A stretch of DNA of 64,000 nt from Ruegeria arenilitoris (GCF_013032855.1 NZ_WQDA01000003.1:62001-126000), one strand, 5' to 3'; numbered from the stretch's first letter, positions 16,458 through 26,136 are shown. Program-made: numbers and translations. The notes: generated by a model from the sequence alone, not told the origin.

Positions 16458-18032
16458 ATGAAAAATCCAATACTCGTACTGACGCTTTTGATGACGACGA
16501 CGTCTTTGGCCAGTGCCGAAACTCTGCGTTGGGCGCGCTCGGGGGATGCGCTGACGCTTGACCCGCATTCGCAGAACGAAGGGCCGACGCATACCGTGCG
16601 CCACCAGATGTATGAACCTCTGATCATTCGGGATACGAGCGGTGCTTTCGAGCCTGCGCTGGCGACCGATTGGGCCCCCAGCGAGAGTGATCCGAATGTC
16701 TGGGTGTTCAATCTGCGTCAGGGCGTGAAATTCCACGACGGCGCCGATTTCACTGCAGAAGACGTGGTGTTCAGCATCAACCGTGCGAAGCAGCCGAACT
16801 CGGACATGAAAGAACTGATCAATTCGATTGTCGAGGTGCGCGCTGTCGACGACCACACGATCGAGATCGAGACGGACGGTCCGAACCCCATTCTGCCTGC
16901 GAACCTCACCGACCTGTTCATCATGGACAAGGGCTGGACCGAGGCGAATAACGCGGTCAACGTTCAGGACTTTGAAGGCGGTGAGATCACCTTTGCGACC
17001 GTCAATGTGAATGGAACCGGCCCCTACAAACTGGTCAGCCGCGAACCGGACGTCAAAACGGTGATGGAGCGGAACGAAAATTATTGGGGGCGTGATCAGT
17101 TCCCGATGGCGATCAGCGAAATCATATATACCCCGATCCAGAATGACGCTACCCGCGTTGCGGCGATGCTGTCGGGCGAGGTGAACTTCCTTCAGGATAT
17201 GCCGGTGCAGGACCTGGACCGGGTGAATGCCGTCGACGGTTTGGTCGTCAAACAAGCGCCGCAAAACCGGGTGATCTTCTTTGGAATGAACCAGGGCGCG
17301 GACGACATCGAGGCGGATAACGTCGATGGCAAGAACCCACTTGCCGACGTCCGCGTTCGTCGGGCCATGTCCAAAGCGATCAATCGAGATGCCATCCAAC
17401 AGGTGGTCATGCGCGGTCAGTCGCAACCTGCCGGGATGATCGCCCCGCCGTTCGTGAACGGCTGGACTGCCAAGATGGACAGTGAAAGCAGCACGGATGT
17501 TGAAGGTGCAAAGGCGCTTTTGGCCGAAGCGGGTTATCCGGACGGTTTCTCGATCCGGCTGGATTGTCCCAACGACCGTTACATCAACGATGAAGGTATC
17601 TGTCAGGCGGCTGTCGGGATGTTGGGTCAGATTGGCATAACAGTGAATCTGGATGCCAAACCGAAGGCGCAGCACTTCCCGCTGATCACGGACGGAAAGA
17701 CCGATTTCTACATGCTGGGCTGGGGCGTTCCGACGTATGACTCGGAATACATCTTCAACTTCCTGGTCCATGGCCGTGAAAGCGACATTGGGACGTGGAA
17801 CGGCACCGGGTATGACAATGATGAGTTGGATGCCAAGATCGAGTCGCTGGCCTCGAACACGGATCTCGTCGCGCGAGATCAGGCTATCGCCGAGATCTGG
17901 CGGGTGGTGCAGGATGAACAGCTGTATATTCCGATCCACCATCAAGTGTTGAACTGGGGTATGGCTGAAAACCTGGACATCAACGTTGATCCCGAAGATC
18001 AGCCTATGGTCAAGCATTTTGGCCTGAAGTAA
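16458..18032 (+). CDS. Peptide-type ABC transporter substrate-binding protein (first copy)
   Basis: A 524-residue family 5 extracellular solute-binding protein (DppA/OppA type) with a signal peptide (MKNPILVLTLLMTTTSLASA). It shows the family signatures TLDPHSQNEGPTHTVRHQMY near the N-terminus, GVKFHDGADFTAEDVVFSI (about residue 90), NGTGPYKLVSREPDV, VRVRRAMSKAINRDAI and the C-terminal LYIPIHHQVLNWGMA. The start ATG follows GGGAG. It captures di- or oligopeptides, or related cationic or amide compounds, in the periplasm for the two permeases downstream. A second, clearly related binding protein follows directly, separated by a strong hairpin. This first copy should be the most highly expressed product of the operon. 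Confidence 0.93.
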   Translation: MKNPILVLTLLMTTTSLASAETLRWARSGDALTLDPHSQNEGPTHTVRHQMYEPLIIRDTSGAFEPALATDWAPSESDPNVWVFNLRQGVKFHDGADFTAEDVVFSINRAKQPNSDMKELINSIVEVRAVDDHTIEIETDGPNPILPANLTDLFIMDKGWTEANNAVNVQDFEGGEITFATVNVNGTGPYKLVSREPDVKTVMERNENYWGRDQFPMAISEIIYTPIQNDATRVAAMLSGEVNFLQDMPVQDLDRVNAVDGLVVKQAPQNRVIFFGMNQGADDIEADNVDGKNPLADVRVRRAMSKAINRDAIQQVVMRGQSQPAGMIAPPFVNGWTAKMDSESSTDVEGAKALLAEAGYPDGFSIRLDCPNDRYINDEGICQAAVGMLGQIGITVNLDAKPKAQHFPLITDGKTDFYMLGWGVPTYDSEYIFNFLVHGRESDIGTWNGTGYDNDELDAKIESLASNTDLVARDQAIAEIWRVVQDEQLYIPIHHQVLNWGMAENLDINVDPEDQPMVKHFGLK

Positions 18033-18037
18033 GAAAC

Positions 18038-18069
18038 GTGGCCGGGCCTCGGGATGCGAGGCCCGCCAC
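18038..18069 (+). terminator. Intercistronic stem-loop between the two binding-protein genes
   Basis: The arms GTGGCCGGGCCTCG (18038-18051) and CGAGGCCCGCCAC (18057-18069) pair over 13 bp with one bulged C and a five-base loop, GGATG. No T-run follows, so full termination is unlikely. Such hairpins after a binding-protein gene usually protect the upstream message from 3' decay or thin out readthrough, setting stoichiometry. Confidence 0.7.
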
Positions 18070-18087
18070 CAAAGAGTGGGAGCTATC

Positions 18088-19641
18088 ATGAAACGTCTGA
18101 CCACTGCCGCGCTATTCTGCGCGCTTGCCTTGCCCGTCGCAGGCGAAGAGTTCACGTTTGCCGTTACAACGGACCCGCAAACAATGGATCCTCATGCTGT
18201 CAACTCTGCCCCGGTTCTAGGTTTCTTGAACAACGTCTACGAAGGGCTTGTGCGCAGGGGCAAGGACATGACCATTGAACCGGCGCTGGCCACGAGTTGG
18301 GAAACCATCGGGGACGGAGCTGGATGGCGGTTCAAACTGCGCGAGGGCGTAACGTTTCATGATGGTTCCGAATTCAATGCGGATGACGTGATCTTCTCGT
18401 ACCAGCGGGCGTCTGACGAAAATTCGGACACCCGCAGCTGGTTCGCGCCCGTCAGCGAGGTGGTAAAGGTTGACGACTACACCGTCGATGTCATGACCAC
18501 TGCGCCGAACCCGATTTTCCCGGACAGCATTGCCAACTGGATGATCATGGATAGCGGCTGGGCCGAGGCAAACGACGCAGCACTGCCTGACAAAGAATCG
18601 GGCAACTATGCGACCCTGAACGCCAATGGCACCGGCGCTTTCCGAGTCACCGCGCGAGAGCCGGGCCTGCGCACTGTTCTGGAACCGTTCGACGGCTGGT
18701 GGGACAAAGCAGAACACAACCTGACCCGCGCTGAATTGGTGCCAATCCAAAACCCGGCAACCGCTCTGGCGGCTTTGTTGTCCGGAGATGTCGACTTCAT
18801 CAACCCGGTCCCAATTCAGGATGTGGCTCGGTTGCAAGGCAATCCGGATGTGAAGGTCATTCAGGGCGTCGAAGCGCGCGTGATCATGTTGGGCTTTGAT
18901 CAGCAGGAAGGCGCGAGTGAAGCCGGGCAGGGTGGCTCGGACCTGTTCCGAGATGTGCGCGTCCGCGAGGCGGTAGCAAAGGCAGTAAACGTTCCCGCTA
19001 TCCTGCAAACCATCATGCGTGGCAATGCTGAGGTGGCGAGCCAGTTGGTCAGTCCTGCGATGCGTGGCTATTCGGCTGCGAATGCGGATCCCTATGGCTA
19101 CGATCCCGAGAGTGCCAAAGCTTTGCTGGCTGAGGCTGGCGCTGAGGGGGCTGAGATCAGCTTTAAGTGCCCCAACAATCGCTACCTGAACGACGAAGCT
19201 GTTTGCCAGGCGATCACCGCCATGCTGTCTCAGGCCGGGCTGAACGTGACGCTCGATGCGATGCCGGTTCAGAACTACTGGCCTGAACTGCGGGCCGACA
19301 GTTTTGATATGTATCTGTTGGGTTGGTCACCCGGTACGTTTGATGCCGAGCATCCCGTGCGTTTTCTCGCTTCGACCCCGAATGAGGAAAAGAAGTTGGG
19401 TTCGTGGAACTTTGGCGGCTATTCGAGCTCTCGCGTGGATGAATTGCTGCCGCTGATCCAGTCCGAGATTGACGAACCCAAACGTCAGGCAATGCTGGAC
19501 GAGGTGGCAGGTATCCTGCACGATGAGGTGGCCTATGTACCGCTTTACGTTCAACCGCTGGTCTGGGGCGCGCGCAGCAATATCGAGCTGACACAACGGC
19601 CCGACAACTTCTTCCTTCTGCGCTGGGTAACGGTCAACTAA
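18088..19641 (+). CDS. Peptide-type ABC transporter substrate-binding protein (second copy)
   Basis: A 517-residue family 5 binding protein with signal peptide (MKRLTTAALFCALALPVAG). It shares segment after segment with the upstream copy: TMDPHAVNSAPVLGFLNNVYEGL, GVTFHDGSEFNADDVIFSY, NGTGAFRVTAREPGLRTVL, FRDVRVREAVAKAVN, FKCPNNRYLNDEAVCQAI, and VAYVPLYVQPLVWGARSN at the end. The ATG at 18088 was chosen because GGGAG lies five bases upstream. The pair probably arose by tandem duplication and may widen the ligand range of one permease. The stop codon directly abuts the start of the permease gene. Confidence 0.93.
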   Translation: MKRLTTAALFCALALPVAGEEFTFAVTTDPQTMDPHAVNSAPVLGFLNNVYEGLVRRGKDMTIEPALATSWETIGDGAGWRFKLREGVTFHDGSEFNADDVIFSYQRASDENSDTRSWFAPVSEVVKVDDYTVDVMTTAPNPIFPDSIANWMIMDSGWAEANDAALPDKESGNYATLNANGTGAFRVTAREPGLRTVLEPFDGWWDKAEHNLTRAELVPIQNPATALAALLSGDVDFINPVPIQDVARLQGNPDVKVIQGVEARVIMLGFDQQEGASEAGQGGSDLFRDVRVREAVAKAVNVPAILQTIMRGNAEVASQLVSPAMRGYSAANADPYGYDPESAKALLAEAGAEGAEISFKCPNNRYLNDEAVCQAITAMLSQAGLNVTLDAMPVQNYWPELRADSFDMYLLGWSPGTFDAEHPVRFLASTPNEEKKLGSWNFGGYSSSRVDELLPLIQSEIDEPKRQAMLDEVAGILHDEVAYVPLYVQPLVWGARSNIELTQRPDNFFLLRWVTVN

Positions 19642-20610
19642 ATGCTGTCATACATTATCAGGCGTGTGGCTCAGTCGGCGCTAGTTCTGTTCGTCGTGGG
19701 CCTGGTCGCCTTTTCCATGTTCCGCTTTGTCGGAGATCCGATCGACAACATGCTGGGGCAAGAGCGGACCATGGAAGATGTGGAACGTCTGCGCGCGCAG
19801 TTGGGGCTCGATCAGCCGTTTCCGGTGCAATATGTGAAGTTTCTGCAGGAAGCGGTACAGGGCAATTTTGGCGTCAGCTTCCGTCAAGGGCGTCCGGTCG
19901 CGGAAATCCTGGCCGAACGCGCGCCGGCAACGTTGGAACTGGCGCTTGTCTCAGCCGTATTTGCCATAGTCTTGGGCATCGCGCTGGGTGTGTTCACCGC
20001 AATCCGCCGAGACGGGTTTGCAGCGAATTTCATCATGTCAGCCTCTCTGATCGGGGTGTCCCTGCCGACGTTCCTGATCGGGATTCTGTTGATTTACATC
20101 TTCTCAGTTGAACTTGGCTGGCTGCCCAGTTTTGGACGCGGAGAAGTCGTAGATCTGGGCTGGTGGAACACAGGCTTGCTGACAAGCAGTGGACTCAAGG
20201 CGCTGATCCTGCCCGCGATTACACTGGGTCTATACCAGATGACCCTCATCATGCGGCTGGTGCGCTCCGAGATGTTGGAAGTACTCCGGCAAGACTATAT
20301 CCGCTTTGCCCGCGCCCGTGGGCTGAGTGACCGGACCATCAATTTCCGCCATGCGCTGAAGAATACCATGGTCCCCGTCATCACGATTATCGGCCTGCAA
20401 CTGGGGGCCATCATCGCCTTTGCCATCATCACCGAGACGGTGTTTCAGTGGCCGGGCCTGGGCCTTCTGTTCATCAATGCAATCCAATTCGTGGATATCC
20501 CTGTCATGGCAGCATACCTGATGATGATCTCGGTCATCTTTGTCACCATCAACCTTGCGGTCGATATCCTTTACGCCTTCATCGACCCGCGCCTGAGGGT
20601 CAGCGCATGA
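19642..20610 (+). CDS. Peptide-type ABC transporter permease, DppB-like
   Basis: A 322-residue inner-membrane protein with about six transmembrane helices. It opens MLSYIIRRVAQSALVLFVVG, as DppB-type subunits do, followed by the periplasmic loop DPIDNMLGQERTMEDVERLRAQLGLDQP. The cytoplasmic coupling loop EVLRQDYIRFARARGLSDRTI interacts with the ATPase, and the C-terminus reads DILYAFIDPRLR. It starts immediately after the TAA of the second binding-protein gene, so translation is probably coupled. It forms the channel with the DppC-like partner. Confidence 0.93.
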   Translation: MLSYIIRRVAQSALVLFVVGLVAFSMFRFVGDPIDNMLGQERTMEDVERLRAQLGLDQPFPVQYVKFLQEAVQGNFGVSFRQGRPVAEILAERAPATLELALVSAVFAIVLGIALGVFTAIRRDGFAANFIMSASLIGVSLPTFLIGILLIYIFSVELGWLPSFGRGEVVDLGWWNTGLLTSSGLKALILPAITLGLYQMTLIMRLVRSEMLEVLRQDYIRFARARGLSDRTINFRHALKNTMVPVITIIGLQLGAIIAFAIITETVFQWPGLGLLFINAIQFVDIPVMAAYLMMISVIFVTINLAVDILYAFIDPRLRVSA

Positions 20611-21521
20611 GCCGTGTGAAACGCATTCTGGACAGCGACCAGTTCTACGCCTTCCGCCGCTCGCCTGTCGCCATGGTGTCGGCGACAGTGGCATTGATCC
20701 TGATCCTGGCCACGATCCTCGCACCACTGATTGCGCCGACAAACCCGTTTGATCCGGCCAGCCTGAACCTGATGAACGGCTTCACCCCGCCGATGGAACC
20801 CAATGCCTTTACAGGCGAAACCTTCCTGATGGGCACAGACGATCAGGGGCGTGATGTGTTCTCGACCATCCTCTACGGAATGCGGATCTCGCTATTCGTT
20901 GGGGTGGCGGCCGTTCTGTTCGCGATGGTTCTGGGGATCATTCTGGGCCTGTTATCAGGGTATTTCGGCGGTTGGACCGAAACCATCATCATGCGCACGG
21001 CGGATGTGCAGCTGACTTTCCCATCGATCCTTCTGGCCATGCTGATCTTTGGGATCGCCAAAGGCATTACCCCGGTGGAGTATCGGGACCAGATGGCGAT
21101 CTGGGTGCTGATCCTGGCCATTGGACTGTCCGATTGGGTGCAGTTCGCTCGTGTCGTCCGGGGCGCAACGTTGGTTGAGAAGAACAAAGATTACGTCGCC
21201 GCCGCGCGCATCATCGGGCAAAGCCCGCTGACCATCATGCTGCGCCATATCCTGCCCAATGTACTGTCACCGGTGCTGGTGATCGCGACTATCTCATTGG
21301 CGCTGGCGATCATTGCCGAGGCGACGCTCAGTTTCCTTGGCGTTGGCGCGCCACCGACCCAGCCCTCGCTGGGGACGCTGATCCGCATTGGGCAGGGATT
21401 CCTGTTCTCGGGCGAGTGGTGGATCCTGTTCTTCCCGGCCTGCACCCTGCTGGCACTGGCGCTGAGTGTGAACCTGCTGGGCGACTGGCTGCGTGACGTT
21501 CTGAACCCGAGGCTGAAATGA
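20607..21521 (+). CDS. Peptide-type ABC transporter permease, DppC-like
   Basis: A 304-residue permease starting at an ATG that overlaps the previous stop (ATGA). It has the DppC N-terminal cytoplasmic segment and first helix (VAMVSATVALILILATILAPL), the periplasmic GETFLMGTDDQGRDVFSTILYG motif, the TADVQLTFPSILLAMLIF helix, the coupling loop KDYVAAARIIGQSPLTIMLRHILPN, and the C-terminal LLGDWLRDVLNPRLK. The overlapping start signals tight co-translation with the DppB-like subunit. Confidence 0.93.
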   Translation: MSRVKRILDSDQFYAFRRSPVAMVSATVALILILATILAPLIAPTNPFDPASLNLMNGFTPPMEPNAFTGETFLMGTDDQGRDVFSTILYGMRISLFVGVAAVLFAMVLGIILGLLSGYFGGWTETIIMRTADVQLTFPSILLAMLIFGIAKGITPVEYRDQMAIWVLILAIGLSDWVQFARVVRGATLVEKNKDYVAAARIIGQSPLTIMLRHILPNVLSPVLVIATISLALAIIAEATLSFLGVGAPPTQPSLGTLIRIGQGFLFSGEWWILFFPACTLLALALSVNLLGDWLRDVLNPRLK

Positions 21522-23206
21522 CCGATCCCGTTCTTTCGATCCGCAACCTGACTGTGGAAATCCCCACACGCCACGGCATCTTCAAGCCGGTCGAGCATGT
21601 GACCTACGACCTGCATCCTGGCGAGATCCGGGGCGTTGTCGGCGAAAGCGGTGCTGGCAAGTCCATGACCGGCAACGCCGTGATCGGCCTTCTGGACCCC
21701 CCGGCCCATGTCTCCGAAGGTGAGGTCTGGCTGAACGGTCGCCGGATTGACGAACTGGACGCCGAGGACAAACGCCGAATCCGGGGCAAAGAGATCGGGA
21801 TGATCTTTCAGGACCCGCTAACCTCGCTGAACCCGTTGTTCACAGTGGGCGAGCAATTGGTCGAGACGATCCAGCTTCACCTCGGCCTGTCCGCTTCCGA
21901 GGCCAAAAAGCGCGCCATTTCTCTGCTGGATCGCGTGTCCATCCCCGACCCGGCAGACAGATTCAACCAGTATCCGCACCAGTTCTCCGGAGGGATGCGT
22001 CAGCGGGTGGTAATCGCGCTTGCACTCTGTACCGAGCCCAGCGTTCTGATCGCGGACGAACCCACAACGGCCTTGGATGTGTCTGTCCAAGCGCAGGTGC
22101 TGGATCTGATCAAGGAACTGGCGAAAGAGCGTCAGGTCGGCGTGATCCTCGTTACCCACGACATGGGCGTTATCGCCGACACCACGGACTCGGTGACTGT
22201 GATGTATTCCGGTCATGTGGTTGAAAGCGGAACGACCGATCAAATCCTCGGCGCACCGAAACATGAGTATACCAAATCTTTGATTGCCGCCGTGCCGCGC
22301 CCGCACACCAAAGTCGAGCGTTTCCCAGTGGTCAATTATGGCGAGCGGGAAAGAACCTTCAAGATCGACGATCTGGCGGCCCATTGGGACAAGACCGATC
22401 TGTCGAAATCCGGCAAACTGCTGGAAATCGAAAGCATTACTAAAACGTTCCTCCAAAAGGGCGGGCTGCTGCCCTCGCAACGCAAGTACTTCACTGCCGT
22501 CGATCAGGTGAGTTTCGACATTCGCGACGGTGAGGTTTTTGGCCTTGTCGGCGAAAGTGGCTCTGGCAAGTCTACAGTCGCCCGGATGATTGGAACACTC
22601 TATCCTGTGGACGGTGGTCGGGTGATCTTTGATGGCGAAGACGTCACAGTGATGGAGGCAGAGGCCCTGCAAACCTACCGCCGCCAGATCCAGATGATCT
22701 TTCAAGACCCGTTCTCCAGCCTAAATCCCCGCATGAGGGTCGGGGACCTCGTTGCCGAGCCCATCCATCATCACAAAATCCTGCCCAAGCCCGCAATTGA
22801 ACCGCGCGTGCGCGAACTGCTTGACTGGGTTGGCCTGGCCAAGGACGCGTGGCGCAAGTATCCACACGAGTTTTCCGGTGGGCAGCGTCAGCGCATTTGT
22901 ATTGCTCGCGCCCTCGCAACTCAGCCCCGTTTTCTGATCTGCGATGAGCCGACCAGCGCCCTGGACGTATCCATTCAGGCGCAAATCCTGAACATTCTCA
23001 AAGACCTGCAGGAGCATCTGGGCCTGACTATGCTCTTTATCAGCCATGATCTTCCTGTCGTACGTCAGATGTGTGACCGGGTGGGCGTGATGCGGCATGG
23101 GAAGCTGCTTGAGGTTCAGGAGACGGACGCGTTGTTCGAAGCTCCCGAGCATCCGTATACACGGGAACTATTGGATTTGATGCCACGGCTAAAGCAATTG
23201 GCATAA
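21518..23206 (+). CDS. Fused double ATPase subunit (DppD-DppF type) of the peptide ABC transporter
   Basis: A 562-residue protein with two complete ABC ATPase domains. Domain 1 has Walker A GESGAGKS (about 42-49), signature FSGGMRQRVVIAL and Walker B VLIADEPTTALD. Domain 2 has Walker A GESGSGKS (about 345), signature FSGGQRQRICIARAL and Walker B FLICDEPTSALD. The oligopeptide C-terminal motif HEYTKSLIAAVP follows domain 1, and HPYTRELLDLMPR ends domain 2. In E. coli the two halves are separate genes, dppD and dppF. It overlaps the permease stop by ATGA and is the last gene of the operon. Both sites look catalytically complete. Confidence 0.94.
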   Translation: MTDPVLSIRNLTVEIPTRHGIFKPVEHVTYDLHPGEIRGVVGESGAGKSMTGNAVIGLLDPPAHVSEGEVWLNGRRIDELDAEDKRRIRGKEIGMIFQDPLTSLNPLFTVGEQLVETIQLHLGLSASEAKKRAISLLDRVSIPDPADRFNQYPHQFSGGMRQRVVIALALCTEPSVLIADEPTTALDVSVQAQVLDLIKELAKERQVGVILVTHDMGVIADTTDSVTVMYSGHVVESGTTDQILGAPKHEYTKSLIAAVPRPHTKVERFPVVNYGERERTFKIDDLAAHWDKTDLSKSGKLLEIESITKTFLQKGGLLPSQRKYFTAVDQVSFDIRDGEVFGLVGESGSGKSTVARMIGTLYPVDGGRVIFDGEDVTVMEAEALQTYRRQIQMIFQDPFSSLNPRMRVGDLVAEPIHHHKILPKPAIEPRVRELLDWVGLAKDAWRKYPHEFSGGQRQRICIARALATQPRFLICDEPTSALDVSIQAQILNILKDLQEHLGLTMLFISHDLPVVRQMCDRVGVMRHGKLLEVQETDALFEAPEHPYTRELLDLMPRLKQLA

Positions 23207-23682
23207 CCTTAACGGTTTGGTCTTGCGTCGGTTTTCCAGAAGAAGTTGTTTGAGAGGTACGCGCGCAAGCAATCAACGGTAGTTTGAATTCAAACACCGA
23301 CTTGAATTGGCTCCATCGCAAGGCGTCTAGTATTCGTTGTCGACCCAATTTCGGACCTGGACGAAGCTAGATGAAATGCAATCTCGATCAATGAGGTCTG
23401 CGTCGAGGTCACAGCCGACGGCAGCAATACGGTTTGCGACTTCAGAATTCAGGATACCCCTTGAAAGACAGCTTTCCGCGCCTCACCAAACATCTCGACA
23501 CGGCAGTACGCGAGACTTGTAGGGGACTAGGTGTCGGTCATTGGTTTCAAACCGAGCGGCTACGGCACACACCCCCTATGCCGGACCAAAGCATCGGAGA
23601 ACTGACCTCAGAAACAAGTCTGCGGCTGGATTCCAACCAATACACTGTCCACTAGCGCGCATAAGCGCTGAGTTCCGGACCT
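23207..23682. other. Gap after the ABC operon without a convincing gene
   Basis: Only short frames with no recognisable domain lie here. No T-run terminator is obvious directly after the ATPase gene. The composition is mixed, as in decayed or regulatory sequence. Confidence 0.35.
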
Positions 23683-23709
23683 TGCAGAGCGGAAAATATC
23701 CGCTCTGCA
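23683..23709 (-). terminator. Strong perfect hairpin downstream of the VOC gene
   Basis: TGCAGAGCGGA (23683-23693) and TCCGCTCTGCA (23699-23709) pair perfectly over 11 bp around the loop AAATA. It sits about 25 bp past the stop of the minus-strand VOC gene and is the natural candidate for its terminator, although no long T-run follows on the minus strand. Confidence 0.55.
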
Positions 23710-23734
23710 GTTCCTGAATAGAATCTGCAGGTGG

Positions 23735-24502
23735 CTAGAAAGGGTTTGCCTGCTTGCCGCCGAACGCAAACGGCACTCCGTCCGGATCACACAGGATGGG
23801 GATTTGAGCTTGAACGGATTCGCTTAAGTTCAAGGAGGCCGGATGCGCCCCTTTGGTTTCAGCGGCACGGAAGGCGTCAGGGACTGAAGCAACTTTTAGG
23901 CTCGGGACCCAAGATGCGTTTGAGGCGGTTGCCCAAGTCGCGGCATGCTGGATTGCAACAAGACGGCCCCGAGGCCCGAGGAGAGTGGCGCAATCCTGGT
24001 CCCGGTCGGGAGACACCTGCCATCCGAAGAGTTCGATGTAGAACGCTTGCGGAAAGTCATCACCGTTGCCGATATACACTTCAGGGCCAAACTGCCGTCT
24101 CGGCACGGGGAAACTGTGCCGAGACAGCGAAATCCCCACCAACGCGCCGAGCGGATCGCGAACGAGTGCGTTGCGCCCGACGCCCGGCACCTCGAATGGC
24201 TCCCGAACAACTTGGCCTCCGAGCGTGTCGACGCGCTTGGCCGCCAGGTCCACGTCGGGGACCTCGATGTAGGCGACCCAGCCATTCGCTTGTTCCGGCG
24301 GCGTCTCGATCAATCCCGCGCCCGCTTCGTCACCGGAGAGGGCGAGGACGAAATCCTGCTCGCCGCCACCCCATGCAAAATCCGATGCCCGCTCGACTTC
24401 ATAAGACCAGTTGGCGACGTGCTGGTAGAATGCCATTGAACGCGCCCTGTCTGGTGTGAATAGGTCATGCCATACGATTTGACCGGCTTTCGACTGTGTC
24501 AT
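23735..24502 (-). CDS. VOC-superfamily (glyoxalase/bleomycin-resistance fold) protein
   Basis: A 255-residue protein with two VOC modules, each of two beta-alpha-beta-beta-beta units. The first reads IVWHDLFTPDRARSMAFYQHV then GWVAYIEVPDVDLAAKRVDTL and IRDPLGALVGI-like strands; the second reads PEVYIGNGDDFPQAFYIELFG then VASVPDAFRAAETKGA and ILCDPDGVPFAF. The fold supports metal-dependent isomerases, dioxygenases or antibiotic-binding proteins, and nothing fixes the substrate. The ATG at 24502 was chosen (AGGAAG upstream); an earlier in-frame ATG at 24520 would overlap the rsgA stop. It starts four bases after rsgA, so the two are probably one transcript. Confidence 0.83.
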   Translation of the reverse strand: MTQSKAGQIVWHDLFTPDRARSMAFYQHVANWSYEVERASDFAWGGGEQDFVLALSGDEAGAGLIETPPEQANGWVAYIEVPDVDLAAKRVDTLGGQVVREPFEVPGVGRNALVRDPLGALVGISLSRHSFPVPRRQFGPEVYIGNGDDFPQAFYIELFGWQVSPDRDQDCATLLGPRGRLVAIQHAATWATASNASWVPSLKVASVPDAFRAAETKGAHPASLNLSESVQAQIPILCDPDGVPFAFGGKQANPF

Positions 24503-24506
24503 CGCT

Positions 24507-25589
24507 TTACTTCCTGACATCTTTGAGTTTTTTGACTCCGTGGACCATCTTCCCGAACGCCTTGTCGCGCGACCTGCGTTCCGCAAGACTCGCCGAGTTA
24601 AACGCATCTTCGGCCATGAGCTTGCGCCATCTGCGAAGCCGATCGCTATCAAGAACACCCTCATCGATAGCCTTCAGAACAGCGCATTCCGGCTCAGAAT
24701 CGTGCTGACAGTTCTTGAATCGACACTGCGCGGCCAACTCCTGAATGTCGGCGAAAAGATCATTGATACCTTCCGCTGCATCGGTGAGCTGCAGTTCCCG
24801 CATGCCCGGACTGTCCAAGACCAAACAGCCATTGGGCATAGCATGAAGCTCGCGCCGCGTTGTCGTATGCCGCCCCTTTGCGTCGTCCTCACGAATGGTT
24901 TGGGTTTCAATGGACTGACTCTCGAGCAGCGCATTGGCCAACGTTGATTTACCAACACCAGATGAGCCGAGAAACGCCACCGTCTTGCCGGGTTTGCACC
25001 AGGGAAGCAGTTTTGTCCGGGGCGCGTCTCCGCGGGCGTCAAGGGCGACCACGTCGATCATGTCCGATACCGCGCGGGCAGCGTCGATATAGTTCTGCGG
25101 GTCTGTCACGAGGTCGGTCTTTGTGATGACGATGACGGGTGTCATCCGTGCCTCCAAAGCCAGAGCTGCATAGCGTTCCAGCCGGGCCACCTTGAAGTCC
25201 TGATTGCAAGACGTGACGATAAAGGCCGTATCAATGTTCGCCGCGATCAGTTGTTCCTGCCGGTCGGTTCCGGGCGCACGCCGCTTTATGAGGCTTGTGC
25301 GCTCAAGAACCCGACTGGAGCGCGGACGTGTGGAGTCCAGCATCAGCCAGTCTCCGACAGTTGCGTCGGCTCCCGGCGGAAGTACCGTATCTATGCCGTC
25401 ACCGACGACATGCAGCCCATTGCGATGCACTTCGACAACGCGAACGGGAGGTGTCGCCGACAAGTCCTCTACGCTGATCTGTTGGGCGAAAAACGGTTGC
25501 CATCCCAATGCCTGAAGAGGGCTGGGATTGGCGTGCGATCCGGCGTCGCTTGCGCGAAGCGGAAGGAAGTCGGAATAATCCCTTGTCAT
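24507..25589 (-). CDS. rsgA: Ribosome small-subunit-dependent GTPase A
   Basis: A 360-residue circularly permuted GTPase. An N-terminal OB-fold (VVEVHRNGLHVVGDGIDTVLPPG, then VGDWLMLD) is followed by the G4 motif TKTDLV, the G1 P-loop GSSGVGKST and the G3 motif DSPGMRE, in the permuted order that defines the family. The C-terminal zinc knuckle CRFKNCQHDSEPECAVLKA keeps the three cysteines and the histidine. RsgA checks the late-maturing 30S subunit. The ATG at 25589 gives the normal length; upstream sequence in the same frame is not conserved. Confidence 0.94.
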   Translation of the reverse strand: MTRDYSDFLPLRASDAGSHANPSPLQALGWQPFFAQQISVEDLSATPPVRVVEVHRNGLHVVGDGIDTVLPPGADATVGDWLMLDSTRPRSSRVLERTSLIKRRAPGTDRQEQLIAANIDTAFIVTSCNQDFKVARLERYAALALEARMTPVIVITKTDLVTDPQNYIDAARAVSDMIDVVALDARGDAPRTKLLPWCKPGKTVAFLGSSGVGKSTLANALLESQSIETQTIREDDAKGRHTTTRRELHAMPNGCLVLDSPGMRELQLTDAAEGINDLFADIQELAAQCRFKNCQHDSEPECAVLKAIDEGVLDSDRLRRWRKLMAEDAFNSASLAERRSRDKAFGKMVHGVKKLKDVRK

Positions 25590-26136
25590 AGGGTGTTCAC
25601 TTTCATGTCTCTGGCCCAGGTCAGATTTGGGCGCTGATGGTAGAAAGAGTGCGCACATCAAAACACTCCGTCGGCAACAAAGCGACGGCGGTGCTTCAGA
25701 TTTTGAATATGCTCCGGGAGGCGCGCTGCCTCCCCTCCTTACCGGGACATAAAATCTCCATTTCCGATGAAGTGCACATAGGAAGACCGCGGGCAGAACA
25801 CAACAGTTGACCGGTGATTTGGCGCACTTCGTCACTTCTCTGTAGCAACCGTTCAACACGAAGAAGAGTGTGTGAGCTTTACCCGCGTAGCAGCCTTTTG
25901 TGCTAGAAACAGCAGTTGACGGCACCGGGTCAAAATTTCCCCAAGGTCCTCCTTGGGCCGTTATCACACACCCCAACAAGCTGAATATTAGGCGGCTTCG
26001 TCCGCAATGCGCCTGTCGAATTGGACTATAAGCGACTGCTCCGAGCCCTAAACTGACACTCGGTATCGAGTACGCTAAGCTGGATCGTGCGAGGCCCACA
26101 TACATTCAGAAACCGCACCTTTGGGAGGACGGATGT
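25590..26136. other. Gap upstream of rsgA without a convincing gene
   Basis: About 550 bp. The minus-strand frame of rsgA stays open upstream but reads as low-quality sequence without homology. The right end holds the ribosome-binding site GGGAGG of a broken plus-strand gene. No RNA gene seen. Confidence 0.35.

Noticed and set aside
16389..18155. A 588-residue open frame on the minus strand across the first binding-protein gene
   Set aside because: It is antisense to a certain gene with a signal peptide and family motifs. Its translation is rich in H, R, V and D with no domain, as expected for the shadow frame of a GC-rich gene.
23683..23709. Possible tRNA or small RNA at the strong hairpin
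   Set aside because: Only a single 11-bp stem is present; there is no cloverleaf, anticodon arm or clear promoter.
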